A stretch of DNA of 64,000 nt, from positions 186,001 through 250,000 of the forward strand of contig NZ_QGDL01000003.1 of NCBI RefSeq assembly GCF_003149245.1. The letters run 5' to 3'. Origin of the DNA: Faecalicatena orotica (GTDB lineage Bacteria; Bacillota; Clostridia; Lachnospirales; Lachnospiraceae). The notes beneath the pieces were generated by a model. It saw only the letters and a program-made list of their open reading frames with translations. It had not been told where the DNA came from and made no database searches. How positions within the stretch are numbered: position 1 is the stretch's first letter; each line of letters starts with the position of its first letter. Positions 17,738-26,662 of the stretch are shown here, piece by piece. A program made the translations under genes and the position numbers.

Positions 17738-18217
17738 TTATTTATGGTATGGTTCTTTTTGGATAATCCGGTAACTCCGGTAGATCTGTTCTAAAAGGAT
17801 TACACGCATCAGCTGATGTGGGAATGTCATTTTTGAAAAACTCAATGCGTAATCAGACCTTTCCAAGACCGCTTTGCCCAGTCCGATAGACCCCCCTATG
17901 ACAAAAATAATATGGCTGATACTGGAAATTCCCAGCTTGTCGATCTTATCCGCCAGTTCTTCCGAAGTCAGCTGCCTGCCCTGAATTTCGAGGGTAATGA
18001 CATAGGCATCGTCCCTGATATACTTCACCAGACGCTCCCCTTCTTTCCCGCGGATCTGTTCTTCCACGGTTTCACCCGCCTGGTCAGGGGTCTTTTCATC
18101 CGCCACCTCTATGATTTCCAGCTTACAATATTTGCTCAGTCTTTTGCTGTATTCAGCGACTGCGTCTTTTAGATATTTTTCCTTTATTTTTCCTACGGTT
18201 AAAACTGTAATTTTCAT
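17738..18217 (-). CDS. rlmH: 23S rRNA (pseudouridine1915-N3)-methyltransferase RlmH
   Basis: 159 residues, the full family length. Family signatures are the N-terminal MKITVLTVGKIKE, the SPOUT knot motif FVIGGSIGLGKAVLERS, and C-terminal LSFSKMTFPHQLMRVILLEQIYRSYRI, with YHK at the end. The enzyme methylates pseudouridine 1915 in helix 69 of assembled ribosomes. It is 17 bases downstream of the C_GCAxxG gene and is followed by rsmH, so both rRNA methylases may be co-transcribed. Confidence 0.97.
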   Translation of the reverse strand: MKITVLTVGKIKEKYLKDAVAEYSKRLSKYCKLEIIEVADEKTPDQAGETVEEQIRGKEGERLVKYIRDDAYVITLEIQGRQLTSEELADKIDKLGISSISHIIFVIGGSIGLGKAVLERSDYALSFSKMTFPHQLMRVILLEQIYRSYRIIQKEPYHK

Positions 18218-18234
18218 ATGGTCAGCCGTCTTCC

Positions 18235-18648
18235 TTATGCCGGATTTTCCCGGAGATATTCTTCTACAAGATCAACAGCATCTGCAATACACTGGTCACA
18301 GCTGCAGATTGGCCGGTCTGAGCCGATTCCTTTTAACTCGCGGCAGAGGAGGGAGCGGTTCTTCTCTTTGAATTTTTCAGCATAGTCCTTAACTTTCCTG
18401 TAGGTATCTGCCTTTGTTGATTTCCCTTTGTCAAGGTCACCTACGCTGTTGTTCAGACCGATGATCATAAACAGTCCGGACAATGCCCCGCAGACTTCCA
18501 TCATTCCCATTCCGAAACCAAATCCTTCTGAAATACGGAACATTTCCTCCTCGGAAACCCCAAAGTCTTTGCAGAAAGAACAGGCAACGGCCTGACAGCA
18601 ATTGTATCCTTTTTTATGATATTCTAATGCAAGTTCTTTTTTTGTCAT
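18235..18648 (-). CDS. C_GCAxxG_C_C-family putative redox protein
   Basis: 137 residues with the family's spaced cysteines: GYNCCQAV near the N terminus, CGALSG in the middle, and CRELKG...CSCDQC near the C terminus. Such small proteins are common in anaerobes and are thought to be redox- or metal-active; no reaction is established. The start at 18648 has AGGAGG seven bases upstream. It is downstream of nfnB but separated by a hairpin. Confidence 0.88.
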   Translation of the reverse strand: MTKKELALEYHKKGYNCCQAVACSFCKDFGVSEEEMFRISEGFGFGMGMMEVCGALSGLFMIIGLNNSVGDLDKGKSTKADTYRKVKDYAEKFKEKNRSLLCRELKGIGSDRPICSCDQCIADAVDLVEEYLRENPA

Positions 18649-18669
18649 CTTTTCCTCCTGATAAAAGAA

Positions 18670-18722
18670 CTTCTCCATAGCCGTCTGCAGAATGTTCCGC
18701 AGTCTTTACAGCTATGGAGAAG
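18670..18722 (-). terminator. Hairpin after nfnB
   Basis: CTTCTCCATAGC (18670-18681) pairs perfectly with GCTATGGAGAAG (18711-18722). The loop contains a further GCGGAACATTCTGC mini-stem. The tail on the minus strand is TTCTTTT, so termination may be partial. Confidence 0.6.
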
Positions 18723-18726
18723 CTTT

Positions 18727-20115
18727 CTATTTGTGATTCAAATATTCGTCGATTCCTTTTGCACCGGCTTTTCCGGCACCCATTGCAAGGATTACTGTTG
18801 CAGCCCCTGTTACGGCATCACCGCCGGCATAAACGCCTTCCTTGGATGTCTGGCCGTTTTCTTCCTCTGCTACAATACATTTTCTTCTGTTTACTTCGAG
18901 TCCCTTTGTTGTAGAAGAGATCAGCGGGTTCGGTGAAGTTCCGAGTGACATAACAACGGTATCTAATTCGATCTCGTATTCAGAACCCGGGATTTCAACC
19001 GGACGTCTTCTGCCAGATGCATCCGGCTCGCCCAGTTCCATCTTAATAACTCTCATGCCTTTTACATATCCGTTGTCGTCCACAAGAATCTCTTTTGGAT
19101 TCGTCAGAAGGTCGAAGATTACACCCTCTTCTTTTGCATGGTGTACTTCTTCCACTCTGGCCGGAAGCTCAGCTTCACTTCTCCTGTATACAATATGTAC
19201 TTCAGCCCCTAGTCTTAATGCAGTTCTGGCAGCATCCATTGCAACGTTTCCTCCGCCGACTACTGCTACCTTGGTGCCGGCAACAATCGGGGTATCATAG
19301 TTGTCATCGAATGCTTTCATGAGGTTGCTTCTCGTCAGATATTCGTTTGCTGAGAATACGCCGTTCGCATTTTCTCCCGGGATTCCCATGAACATTGGAA
19401 GTCCTGCTCCTGAACCAACAAAAACAGCCTCAAATCCTTCTTCCTCGATCAGCTGGTCGATGGTTGTGGATTTACCGATTACAACGTTAGGCTCAAACTT
19501 AACACCTAATTCTTTTACCTTTTCAATCTCCTTGGCAACAACTTTCTGCTTCGGAAGACGGAATTCAGGAATACCATATACGAGTACGCCGCCGAGCTCA
19601 TGGAGTGCCTCAAATACAGTAACATCATACCCCATCTTGGCAAGGTCGCCTGCACATGTGAGTCCTGACGGGCCTGATCCAATTACTGCAACTTTATGGC
19701 CGTTTGTCGTCTCAGGGCATTCCGGCTTGATATCATGCTCCAGCGCATAATCTGCCACGAATCTTTCCAGCTTTCCGATAGAAACAGGTTCGCCTTTGAT
19801 TCCGCGGATACACTTTCCTTCACACTGGGATTCCTGCGGGCATACACGTCCGCAGATCGCAGGGAGTGCTGAAGACTTACCAATCACTTTATAAGCCTCT
19901 TCGATATTACCTTCCTTTACTTCCTTGATGAATCCGGGAATATCAATCGCAACCGGGCATCCGGCAATACATTTTGCGTTCTTGCAGCCTAAACATCTGA
20001 CTGCTTCTTCCATTGCTTCTTCCTTATTATATCCAAGACAAACTTCTTCAAAGTTTGTTGCACGTACTTTCGGGTCCTGCTCTCTGACAGGCACTTTCTT
20101 TAATACATCAGCCAT
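18727..20115 (-). CDS. nfnB: NADH-dependent ferredoxin:NADP+ oxidoreductase, subunit NfnB
   Basis: 462 residues, similar to the small subunit of glutamate synthase. N-terminal Cys motifs (CLGCKNAKCIAGCP and CPQESQCEGKC) hold [4Fe-4S] clusters; GSGPSGLTCAG binds FAD and VGGGNVAMDAA binds the pyridine nucleotide. The gene follows nfnA with a TAATG overlap. That pairing, with no glutamate synthase large subunit nearby, points to NfnB of the electron-bifurcating transhydrogenase, which links NADH and reduced ferredoxin to NADPH. An automated name would be glutamate synthase small chain (gltD), which I consider less likely. Confidence 0.88.
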   Translation of the reverse strand: MADVLKKVPVREQDPKVRATNFEEVCLGYNKEEAMEEAVRCLGCKNAKCIAGCPVAIDIPGFIKEVKEGNIEEAYKVIGKSSALPAICGRVCPQESQCEGKCIRGIKGEPVSIGKLERFVADYALEHDIKPECPETTNGHKVAVIGSGPSGLTCAGDLAKMGYDVTVFEALHELGGVLVYGIPEFRLPKQKVVAKEIEKVKELGVKFEPNVVIGKSTTIDQLIEEEGFEAVFVGSGAGLPMFMGIPGENANGVFSANEYLTRSNLMKAFDDNYDTPIVAGTKVAVVGGGNVAMDAARTALRLGAEVHIVYRRSEAELPARVEEVHHAKEEGVIFDLLTNPKEILVDDNGYVKGMRVIKMELGEPDASGRRRPVEIPGSEYEIELDTVVMSLGTSPNPLISSTTKGLEVNRRKCIVAEEENGQTSKEGVYAGGDAVTGAATVILAMGAGKAGAKGIDEYLNHK

Positions 20116-21005
20116 TAGTTGTCACCTCCGCAGTTTCCGCAGCCACCATGATGAGTGTCTCCTTCTTGTAATTTCAGCATAGCACGGCCTTCTTCAGACT
20201 TGTACATCTGGCTTCTTTTCATAGCCTGGTCAAAATCAACGAGGTGTCCGTCGAATTCCGGTCCGTCAACACATGCGAATTTAATTTCGTCTCCTACCTG
20301 AAGACGGCATGCACCGCACATACCTGTTCCGTCTACCATGATCGGGTTCATGCTGACAATTGTAGGAAGCTCCAGCTTCTTTGTAAGCAGACATACAAAC
20401 TTCATCATGATCATCGGTCCGATTGCAACACAGACATCATACTGTTTTCCTTCATTCTTCACCAGATCTTCGATTACAGCCGTAACCATTCCTGAACGAC
20501 CGTAGGAACCGTCATCTGTTGTAACATAGAGATTGCCTGCAACCTCTTCCAGTTCTTTTTCAAGAATCAACATATCATGTGTCTTGGAACCAACGATGAC
20601 ATCTGCATCTATTCCGTTCTCATGCAGCCATTTTACCTGTGGGTAAACCGGTGCAGCACCTACACCGCCGGCTACAAATAACATCTTTTTGTTCTTCAGT
20701 TCTTCAAGATCTTCGTGAATAAACTCAGATGGACATCCCAGAGGCCCAACGAAATCACGGAAACTGTCCCCTTCTTTTAAATCTGCCATCTTAGTTGTAG
20801 ATGCTCCAACTTCCTGGAACACGATTGTGATTGTCCCCGCCTCTCTGTCGTAATCACAGATTGTAAGAGGGATTCTTTCTCCTTTGTCATCCATCTTCAC
20901 AATCACGAACTGGCCTGGCTGGCAATGGCTTGCAACACGCGGTGCGTGTACATCCATAAGATAGATTTTATCAGCCAGTTTTTCTGCTTTTAATATCTTG
21001 TACAT
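20115..21005 (-). CDS. nfnA: NADH-dependent ferredoxin:NADP+ oxidoreductase, subunit NfnA
   Basis: 296 residues of the dihydroorotate-dehydrogenase electron-transfer (PyrK/FNR-like) family: FAD motif RIPLTICDYD, nucleotide motif FVAGGVGAAPVYP, and Cys ligands for a [2Fe-2S] cluster in MCGACRLQV and KFACVDGPEFDG. A CGNCGG sequence ends the protein. In Clostridia this protein with NfnB forms the bifurcating transhydrogenase supplying NADPH. It has a clear AAGGAGG site, and a vegetative promoter at 21040-21068. Confidence 0.9.
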   Translation of the reverse strand: MYKILKAEKLADKIYLMDVHAPRVASHCQPGQFVIVKMDDKGERIPLTICDYDREAGTITIVFQEVGASTTKMADLKEGDSFRDFVGPLGCPSEFIHEDLEELKNKKMLFVAGGVGAAPVYPQVKWLHENGIDADVIVGSKTHDMLILEKELEEVAGNLYVTTDDGSYGRSGMVTAVIEDLVKNEGKQYDVCVAIGPMIMMKFVCLLTKKLELPTIVSMNPIMVDGTGMCGACRLQVGDEIKFACVDGPEFDGHLVDFDQAMKRSQMYKSEEGRAMLKLQEGDTHHGGCGNCGGDN

Positions 21006-21039
21006 CTTATTCCTCCTTGTAAAAAATCACCCTTTCCTT

Positions 21040-21068
21040 ATAATACGCTATAAACAAAGGATTGGCAA
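21040..21068 (-). promoter_or_regulatory. nfnAB promoter
   Basis: TTGCCA (21063-21068) and TATTAT (21040-21045) on the minus strand with a 17-base spacer, 38 bases before the nfnA start codon. Confidence 0.6.
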
Positions 21069-21136
21069 GTATTCTTTCAATGAATTCACGCCCCGGAGGG
21101 CTTTTTATTTCATAGGGCGTACTTTCCTAATGAAAT

Positions 21137-21189
21137 GAAAAAATACCGCCTGAAATGCAGGTCCCCTGCATTCCAAACGGTATTTTTTC
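21137..21189. terminator. Terminator after the alcohol dehydrogenase gene
   Basis: GAAAAAATACCG (21137-21148) pairs with CGGTATTTTTTC (21178-21189), with an inner GCAGG/CCTGC stem. A and T runs flank both sides. It lies 35 bases past the adh stop. Confidence 0.85.
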
Positions 21190-21223
21190 AAGAATCCTAA
21201 AGCCTGCCTGTTAATTTCTTTTC

Positions 21224-22405
21224 TTAGAAATCTACCTCTGTTCCGTAGTAGATGCAGTTAAACAGTCTTTCCATTTCGGCCGGTGTTATGCTTCTTGGGT
21301 TGGAGCCTGTGCAGGCATCTCCTACTGCCAGCTCGGAAATCTTTGCGATCTTCTCTTTGAATTCTTCTTCGATAATTCCAAATTCTTTGAGAGTCTTCGG
21401 AATGCTCATCTGTACATTGAAGTCGTCAATTTTTTCACAGAGGCTGTTGATTAATGCCTTTTCTGAAGCACCCTGAAGGCCCACCCTGCGGGCGATCTCT
21501 GCATAGCGTTTAGCAGCTACCGGGTCTTTTGCATTGTATTTGATTACATATGGCAGGTACATTGCATTGGCGCATCCGTGTGTGATATGTCCGGTTGAGA
21601 ATGCAGCGCCTGTCTTGTGTGCCATAGAATGTACAATACCAAGCAGTGCATTGGAGAATGCCATACCTGCCAGACACTGGGCTGTGTGCATTTCTGCCCT
21701 TGCATCCATGTTTCCTCTGTAAGAAGCCGGCAGGTAATCAAATACCATCTCAATTGCCTGAATTGCAAGCGGATCTGTGAAAGCACAGTTTAATGTAGAT
21801 ACATATGCCTCGATTGCATGAGTCAGTGCGTCCATACCTGTGTAGGCAACCTGTTTTGCAGGAAGTCCTTCAACCAGTTCGGAATCTACGATTGCAACAT
21901 CTGGTGTGATGTTAAAGTCAGCCAGAGGGTATTTCACTCCTGTCTGGTAGTTTGTGATAACAGAGAATGCAGTAACTTCTGTCGCTGTACCTGATGTTGA
22001 CGGAATTGCAGCGAATTTCGCCTTCTGTCTCAGTTCCGGGAAGTTAAACGGGATACATAAGTCTTCGAATGTAACTTCCGGATATTCGTAAAATGCCCAC
22101 ATTGCTTTTGCTGCATCTATTGGTGAACCACCGCCCATTGCTACGATCCAGTCCGGCTCGAATGCCCGCATAGCTTCGGCGCCTTTCATAACGGTCTCTA
22201 CAGACGGGTCCGGCTCTACACCCTCAAATAACTGAACTTCCATTCCTGCTTCTTTTAAGTAATTGACTGCCCTGTCAAGAAATCCCTGACGCTTCATGGA
22301 ACCGCCGCCTACTACAAGGATAGCCTTTTTTCCTTTCAGGTTTTTCAGTTCTTCCAGACAGCCTTTTCCGTGGTAAATGTCTCTTGGTAATGTGAATCTG
22401 CTCAT
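21224..22405 (-). CDS. Iron-containing alcohol dehydrogenase
   Basis: 393 residues of the type III alcohol dehydrogenase family. The nucleotide-binding motif is GGGSPIDAAKAMW; iron-binding residues lie in the segment DALTHAIEAYVS and in the His-rich region SMAHKTGAAFSTGHITHGCANA. Members reduce aldehydes to alcohols (ethanol, butanol or propanediol) with NAD(P)H; the exact substrate is not clear. The start at 22405 is favoured because AAGGAG is nine bases upstream; the ATG at 22414 touches that site. It is a single-gene unit with Rex-like boxes in its promoter, which fits control by the NADH/NAD+ ratio. Confidence 0.92.
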   Translation of the reverse strand: MSRFTLPRDIYHGKGCLEELKNLKGKKAILVVGGGSMKRQGFLDRAVNYLKEAGMEVQLFEGVEPDPSVETVMKGAEAMRAFEPDWIVAMGGGSPIDAAKAMWAFYEYPEVTFEDLCIPFNFPELRQKAKFAAIPSTSGTATEVTAFSVITNYQTGVKYPLADFNITPDVAIVDSELVEGLPAKQVAYTGMDALTHAIEAYVSTLNCAFTDPLAIQAIEMVFDYLPASYRGNMDARAEMHTAQCLAGMAFSNALLGIVHSMAHKTGAAFSTGHITHGCANAMYLPYVIKYNAKDPVAAKRYAEIARRVGLQGASEKALINSLCEKIDDFNVQMSIPKTLKEFGIIEEEFKEKIAKISELAVGDACTGSNPRSITPAEMERLFNCIYYGTEVDF

Positions 22406-22428
22406 TTTATGCATCTCCTTTATAAGTA

Positions 22429-22478
22429 CGTTATTTTTTTAACGTTTTCATTATAGCACTGTTAAACTTTTAACGCAA
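22429..22478 (-). promoter_or_regulatory. Promoter with Rex-like operators
   Basis: On the minus strand TTGCGT (22473-22478) and TATAAT (22450-22455) are 17 bases apart. Between them lies the palindrome GTTAAACTTTTAAC (22461-22474), matching the GTTAA-N4-TTAAC core of clostridial Rex sites. A second, CGTTATTTTTTTAACG (22429-22444), lies at the predicted transcript start and deviates at one core position. The rex gene is in this window (36825-37484). Confidence 0.6.
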
Positions 22479-22512
22479 CCATAGTAACATAAAAATCACG
22501 TTAAATTTTGTA

Positions 22513-22556
22513 CAAAAATACCGCTGTGTTTTTGTTTATTTTTTAACACAACGGTA
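22513..22556 (-). terminator. Terminator of the fhs-folD-zinc ribbon operon
   Basis: TACCGCTGTGTT (22519-22530) pairs with AACACAACGGTA (22545-22556) with one mismatch. On the minus strand the hairpin is followed by TTTTTGT. Confidence 0.85.
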
Positions 22557-22587
22557 CTTCTTCCTTTATATTCATTTATACAGCATT

Positions 22588-24009
22588 CTATTCACTGATT
22601 TCCAGTACGTAATTCCGCTTGGTGACCTGTGTATACTTGCCGGAATTATTATTTTTGAGAACGGCAGAGAACATAGTCTGTCCCTCAGGCATATCTATCG
22701 GGCCGGTATATTCTTCAGCACTCACAGCCGGATCTGTCGGATCAGTATTGTCCATCGTATAATATGCCGTGTATCCTTCCGGCACGGTAATGGTAATCTG
22801 CCCTGCTGACTCATACTGTCCCGTGGAAGGGGTGACAGATGGCGCATCCTCGATCGGGAGTTCGATGACATATGTTTTCGAAGCGGTCAGGCTCGGGATC
22901 TTCTTCTTGTTCACGGTGATTGCCTTTATAACGTTTGTTCCTTCCTTATTCAGCAGGATCGGTTCCGTATACTTCTTGCTGGAAGTATCTGGTTCGGAAC
23001 CATCATCTGTATAATAGATTGTCCCGTTATCCGTACTTAAGGTTACCTGCTGTACTTCCTCATATGTGCCTTCCTCCAGGCTGAATTCCGGCTCAGTGGA
23101 AACATAATCCCTGACCCCGTCCAGGACTTCATCGTATTCGCAGTCATCCAAAAGCTCTGAGACTTTGATCAGCTGCTTTGTATCCACATAGAAACTGATC
23201 GCAGCCTTATAGATCTCGACATTGGAGGGCTGTGAGCCGATCGCTGTTAAAAATACTGTTTCTGCAGCCTCCAGATCATCCTGCTGGATATAGACCTTTG
23301 AAAGCCCGGTATAGGCCTCCGCCTTTTTGTTATTTTTTGAAATTGCTTTGTTATAATATGTCTCAGCAAGTGAATAATCACTTGACTGGAGGGCCTGATT
23401 TCCTTTTCTTATCTGTCCCTCATAAGAATTCTGGTAATAGGCAAAACCAAGAACACCTCCCAGAATAATCAAAAGCAGGATAATAATAAGCGCCCTCTGG
23501 CGGCGTTTTTTAGCAAGCCGCTTCTTGCGTGCGATCTGTTGGCGTCTCTTTTCCTCTGCTTCACTCCTCTGACGTAGATTACCTGTTGTTTGTCTGCGTA
23601 TAGAACTGGTATCGGGACGTGTCTGCCGCATGTTCCCTGTTGTACCCCTGCCCGTCTGCCTTATATTTCCTGTCGTATTCCTGCCTGTCTGCCGCTGGTT
23701 CCCTGCCGTATTTCTCCCGGCCTGGCGGCTCTGCCTCATGGCGGCATTCCTCTTGGCGCGTATCTCGTCCAGCTCCCCCTGACTTAATACCCTTGTTGAA
23801 TTGCTGTATTCCCTTGACCCCTCACGGCGGTATCTTCTGATATCGTCCGTCCTTATCTGTCTTGTGGCGTCTTCAATAGATCCTTTTACTTCCTGCGCGA
23901 GGACATCTTCCAGAGGGTTATAATCCGGTACAATCTGAACTTCCATACCGCATTCCGGACAATACAGCATATCGTCCGGAATCATGGCACCACAATTTGT
24001 ACATCTCAT
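22588..24009 (-). CDS. Zinc-ribbon, TPR and chitobiase-like repeat membrane protein
   Basis: 473 residues in four parts. A zinc ribbon at 1-21 (C3, C6, C17, C20). A basic cytoplasmic region at about 50-170 with five degenerate 11-residue repeats (RQTGRNTTGNI type, 95-145). A membrane helix at about 173-191. An outer part with two or three tetratricopeptide-like units (about 196-290) and two CHB_HEX_C-type beta domains (about 310-390 and 395-470), each with a YYT.D.(S/T).P.. motif. Function unknown; the layout suggests a membrane scaffold binding partners on both sides. It starts 11 bases after folD ends, so it shares that operon. Confidence 0.8.
   Translation of the reverse strand: MRCTNCGAMIPDDMLYCPECGMEVQIVPDYNPLEDVLAQEVKGSIEDATRQIRTDDIRRYRREGSREYSNSTRVLSQGELDEIRAKRNAAMRQSRQAGRNTAGNQRQTGRNTTGNIRQTGRGTTGNMRQTRPDTSSIRRQTTGNLRQRSEAEEKRRQQIARKKRLAKKRRQRALIIILLLIILGGVLGFAYYQNSYEGQIRKGNQALQSSDYSLAETYYNKAISKNNKKAEAYTGLSKVYIQQDDLEAAETVFLTAIGSQPSNVEIYKAAISFYVDTKQLIKVSELLDDCEYDEVLDGVRDYVSTEPEFSLEEGTYEEVQQVTLSTDNGTIYYTDDGSEPDTSSKKYTEPILLNKEGTNVIKAITVNKKKIPSLTASKTYVIELPIEDAPSVTPSTGQYESAGQITITVPEGYTAYYTMDNTDPTDPAVSAEEYTGPIDMPEGQTMFSAVLKNNNSGKYTQVTKRNYVLEISE
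23575..23727 (-). repeat. 33-bp tandem repeat inside the zinc-ribbon gene
   Basis: About four and a half copies of a 33-bp unit encode the 11-residue repeats RQAGRNTAGNQ, RQTGRNTTGNI, RQTGRGTTGNM and more divergent units. The last copies are shortened. Copy number may vary between strains. Confidence 0.75.
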
Positions 24010-24020
24010 CTTAACTCCTC

Positions 24021-24860
24021 CTACTTACGCGCAGTTTCCACACAATTGTTCATCAACATCGCGATTGTCATTGGTCCTACCCCGCCCGGTACAGGCGTTA
24101 TGGCAGACGTCCTGTCTGCAACATCTGCAAAGTCAACATCTCCGCACAGTTTATTATTTTCATCCCTGTGCATCCCCACATCAATGACAACAGCCCCGTC
24201 TTTTACATAATCTGAATTGATAAACTGCCGTTTTCCGATAGCCACAATCAGTATATCGGCGCGTTTTGCAACCTCTTTTAAGTTCTTTGTCCGGGAATGT
24301 GCAACAGTGACAGTCGCATTTTCACGGAGAAGCAGTGCGGCCATCGGCTTGCCGACAATGTTGCTTCTGCCGATTACAACACATTCCTTCCCCTCAATTT
24401 CAATTCCGGAACGCTTTAAGAGCTGGATAATCCCTGCCGGAGTACAGGACAGAAATCCCTTCTCTCCGATCCACAGCCTTCCTACACTGACCGGATGGAA
24501 ACCATCCACATCTTTATCCGGCGAAATTGTCCGGATAATCCTGTCTTCATCAATATGGGAAGGCAGCGGCAGCTGGACCAGAATCCCGTTTACACCTTCG
24601 TCATTGTTCAGCTGTTCCACAAGACCTGTCAATTCTTCTTCTGTCACGGAATCCGCAAGTTCATATGCTCTGGACTCTATACCTATATAAGAGCAGGCTT
24701 TCTTTTTATTATTTACATAGACTGAAGAAGCGGGATCGCTTCCGACCTGCACGACAGCCAGACAGATATTGGTGCCTTGCGCCTTCATTGACTGGACTTC
24801 TTCTTTTAACTCATCCTTTATCTGCTTAGAAATCAGTTTTCCATCAATAATCTGTGCCAT
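24021..24860 (-). CDS. folD: FolD methylenetetrahydrofolate dehydrogenase/cyclohydrolase
   Basis: 279 residues, the usual size. Catalytic Tyr/Lys lie in [12 protein letters not shown]; the folate-site motifs are [11 protein letters not shown] and [10 protein letters not shown]; the nucleotide fold has [12 protein letters not shown]; and the C-terminal [11 protein letters not shown] is diagnostic. It interconverts methylene-, methenyl- and formyl-tetrahydrofolate. It lies 76 bases downstream of fhs, giving two consecutive steps of the folate C1 pathway. Confidence 0.97.
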   Translation of the reverse strand: MAQIIDGKLISKQIKDELKEEVQSMKAQGTNICLAVVQVGSDPASSVYVNNKKKACSYIGIESRAYELADSVTEEELTGLVEQLNNDEGVNGILVQLPLPSHIDEDRIIRTISPDKDVDGFHPVSVGRLWIGEKGFLSCTPAGIIQLLKRSGIEIEGKECVVIGRSNIVGKPMAALLLRENATVTVAHSRTKNLKEVAKRADILIVAIGKRQFINSDYVKDGAVVIDVGMHRDENNKLCGDVDFADVADRTSAITPVPGGVGPMTIAMLMNNCVETARK

Positions 24861-24936
24861 TTCATTCTCCTTTATTCACGCGGCCAGCGAGCCGGGCGGA
24901 CATGCCGGCAGTGATATTCTACTCTGACTGGTTTTA

Positions 24937-26607
24937 TTAAAACAGGCCGGTAATCTTACCATCCTCTGTCACATCAATGTTGTTTGCGGCAGGGACTTTC
25001 GGCAGTCCGGGCATTGTCATGACTGCGCCTGTCAGTGCTACAACAAATCCGGCACCGGCACTTACATATACTTCACGGATATGAATATCAAAGTTTTCCG
25101 GCCGTCCCAGCTTTTTCGCATCATCCGACAGGGAATACTGGTTCTTTGCCATACATACAGGGAATGAACCGAATCCCATTGATTCGATTTTTGCGAGCTG
25201 TTTATCAGCCGCGGGTTCATATACTACGCCGCGCGCACCGTAGATCTCTTTCGAGATTTTTTCTATTTTTTCTTTCAAAGTCAATTCATCCTCATACAAT
25301 GGATGGAAATGGCTTTCCTTGTTTTCCAATGTATCCAGAACTTTCCGGGCAAGTGCAATACCGCCCTCCCCGCCTTTTTCCCAAACCTCGGAAAGTGCAA
25401 ATTCACATCCGCGTTCCTCGCAGAATCTGCGGATATATTCGTTTTCAGCTTCGGTATCCGTTACAAATGAATTCAAAGTAACGATTACTGGCACATCGTA
25501 TTTCTGTATATTTTCAATATGTTTTTCCAGATTCACAATCCCTTTTGCAAGTGCTTCCAGGTTCTCTTCACCTAAGTCGTTTTTGGCAACCCCACCATTA
25601 TACTTCAAAGCACGTACAGTTGCAACTAAAACTACTGCGTCCGGTTTCAGCCCGGCCTTCCGGCATTTGATATCCAGAAACTTCTCAGCTCCAAGATCGG
25701 CTCCGAAACCGGCTTCTGTGATCGTAATATCACTGATCTTTAGGGCCATCTTCGTTGCACGTACGCTGTTGCAGCCGTGTGCAATATTGGCAAATGGCCC
25801 GCCGTGAACAAGGGCCGGTGTATGCTCCAGGGTCTGGATGATGTTCGGTTTGATGGCATCCTTTAAAAGTGCAGTCATGGCTCCTGTTGCCTGAAGATCG
25901 TCTGCGGTCACCGGATCACCACTGAAATTATAAGCAACAATAATTCTGCCCAGACGGCGTTTCAAGTCTGTAAGGTCATCTGCAAGACAAAGAATCGCCA
26001 TGATTTCTGAAGCAACGGTAATTACAAAATGATCTTCCCTTACCATCCCGTCCATTTTATTTCCTAGTCCTACAACCGTATTGCGCAATACTCTGTCGTT
26101 CATGTCGAGACAGCGTTTCCAGACTACCTGCCGCGGATCAATGCAAAGTGCATTGCCCTGCTGTATATGGTTATCCAGCATAGCAGCAAGCAGATTGTTT
26201 GCGGACGTGATAGCATGGAAATCACCTGTAAAATGAAGGTTCAGGTCTTCCATCGGCACGACCTGCGCATATCCGCCGCCGGCGGCTCCGCCTTTGATTC
26301 CGAAACATGGTCCCAGGGAAGGTTCCCTTAAGGCAATCAGCGCTTTTTTATTCAGTTTTGCCATTGCCTGTCCAAGGCCGACTGTTGTTGTTGTCTTGCC
26401 TTCCCCTGCCGGGGTCGGGTTGATTGCAGTCACCAGAACAAGCTTGCCGTCCTCTTTGTCTTTCAGTTTATCCCAGAGCCCGTCAGACAGTTTTGCCTTA
26501 TACTTCCCGTAAAACTCCAGATCATCTTCCTCAATCCCAATACTTGCCGCCACATCTTTTATGTGCAGCATCTCTGCTTCCTGTGCAATCTGAATATCTG
26601 TTTTCAT
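24937..26607 (-). CDS. fhs: Formate-tetrahydrofolate ligase
   Basis: 556 residues, full family length. The P-loop is in [15 protein letters not shown]. Other family blocks are [23 protein letters not shown] (given here only as a block near residue 95), FTGDFHAI and [20 protein letters not shown]. It activates formate to 10-formyl-tetrahydrofolate with ATP, feeding purine and amino-acid synthesis or the methyl branch of acetogenesis. The start at 26607 has CAGGAGG; the frame extends upstream without another plausible start. No other Wood-Ljungdahl genes are in the window. Confidence 0.97.
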   Translation of the reverse strand: MKTDIQIAQEAEMLHIKDVAASIGIEEDDLEFYGKYKAKLSDGLWDKLKDKEDGKLVLVTAINPTPAGEGKTTTTVGLGQAMAKLNKKALIALREPSLGPCFGIKGGAAGGGYAQVVPMEDLNLHFTGDFHAITSANNLLAAMLDNHIQQGNALCIDPRQVVWKRCLDMNDRVLRNTVVGLGNKMDGMVREDHFVITVASEIMAILCLADDLTDLKRRLGRIIVAYNFSGDPVTADDLQATGAMTALLKDAIKPNIIQTLEHTPALVHGGPFANIAHGCNSVRATKMALKISDITITEAGFGADLGAEKFLDIKCRKAGLKPDAVVLVATVRALKYNGGVAKNDLGEENLEALAKGIVNLEKHIENIQKYDVPVIVTLNSFVTDTEAENEYIRRFCEERGCEFALSEVWEKGGEGGIALARKVLDTLENKESHFHPLYEDELTLKEKIEKISKEIYGARGVVYEPAADKQLAKIESMGFGSFPVCMAKNQYSLSDDAKKLGRPENFDIHIREVYVSAGAGFVVALTGAVMTMPGLPKVPAANNIDVTEDGKITGLF

Positions 26608-26662
26608 TTGTTTATCCTCCTGTATGTTATAATTTCGTGCTTCTGTCCATGACTCCGGCCAT

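Noticed and set aside
18727-20115. Glutamate synthase small subunit (gltD)
   Set aside because: No glutamate synthase large subunit is present, and the gene overlaps a PyrK-like FAD/[2Fe-2S] subunit gene, which is the NfnAB arrangement.
22532-22549. A third Rex-like sequence, TTGTTTA-TTTT-TTAACAC
   Set aside because: It lies in the loop and arm of the terminator hairpin of the upstream operon, about 60 bases from the adh promoter, and has two mismatches. Chance in AT-rich terminator sequence is the simpler explanation.
23575-23727. Possible CRISPR-like array
   Set aside because: The 33-bp repeats are contiguous, in frame, and have no unique spacers; they encode protein repeats.
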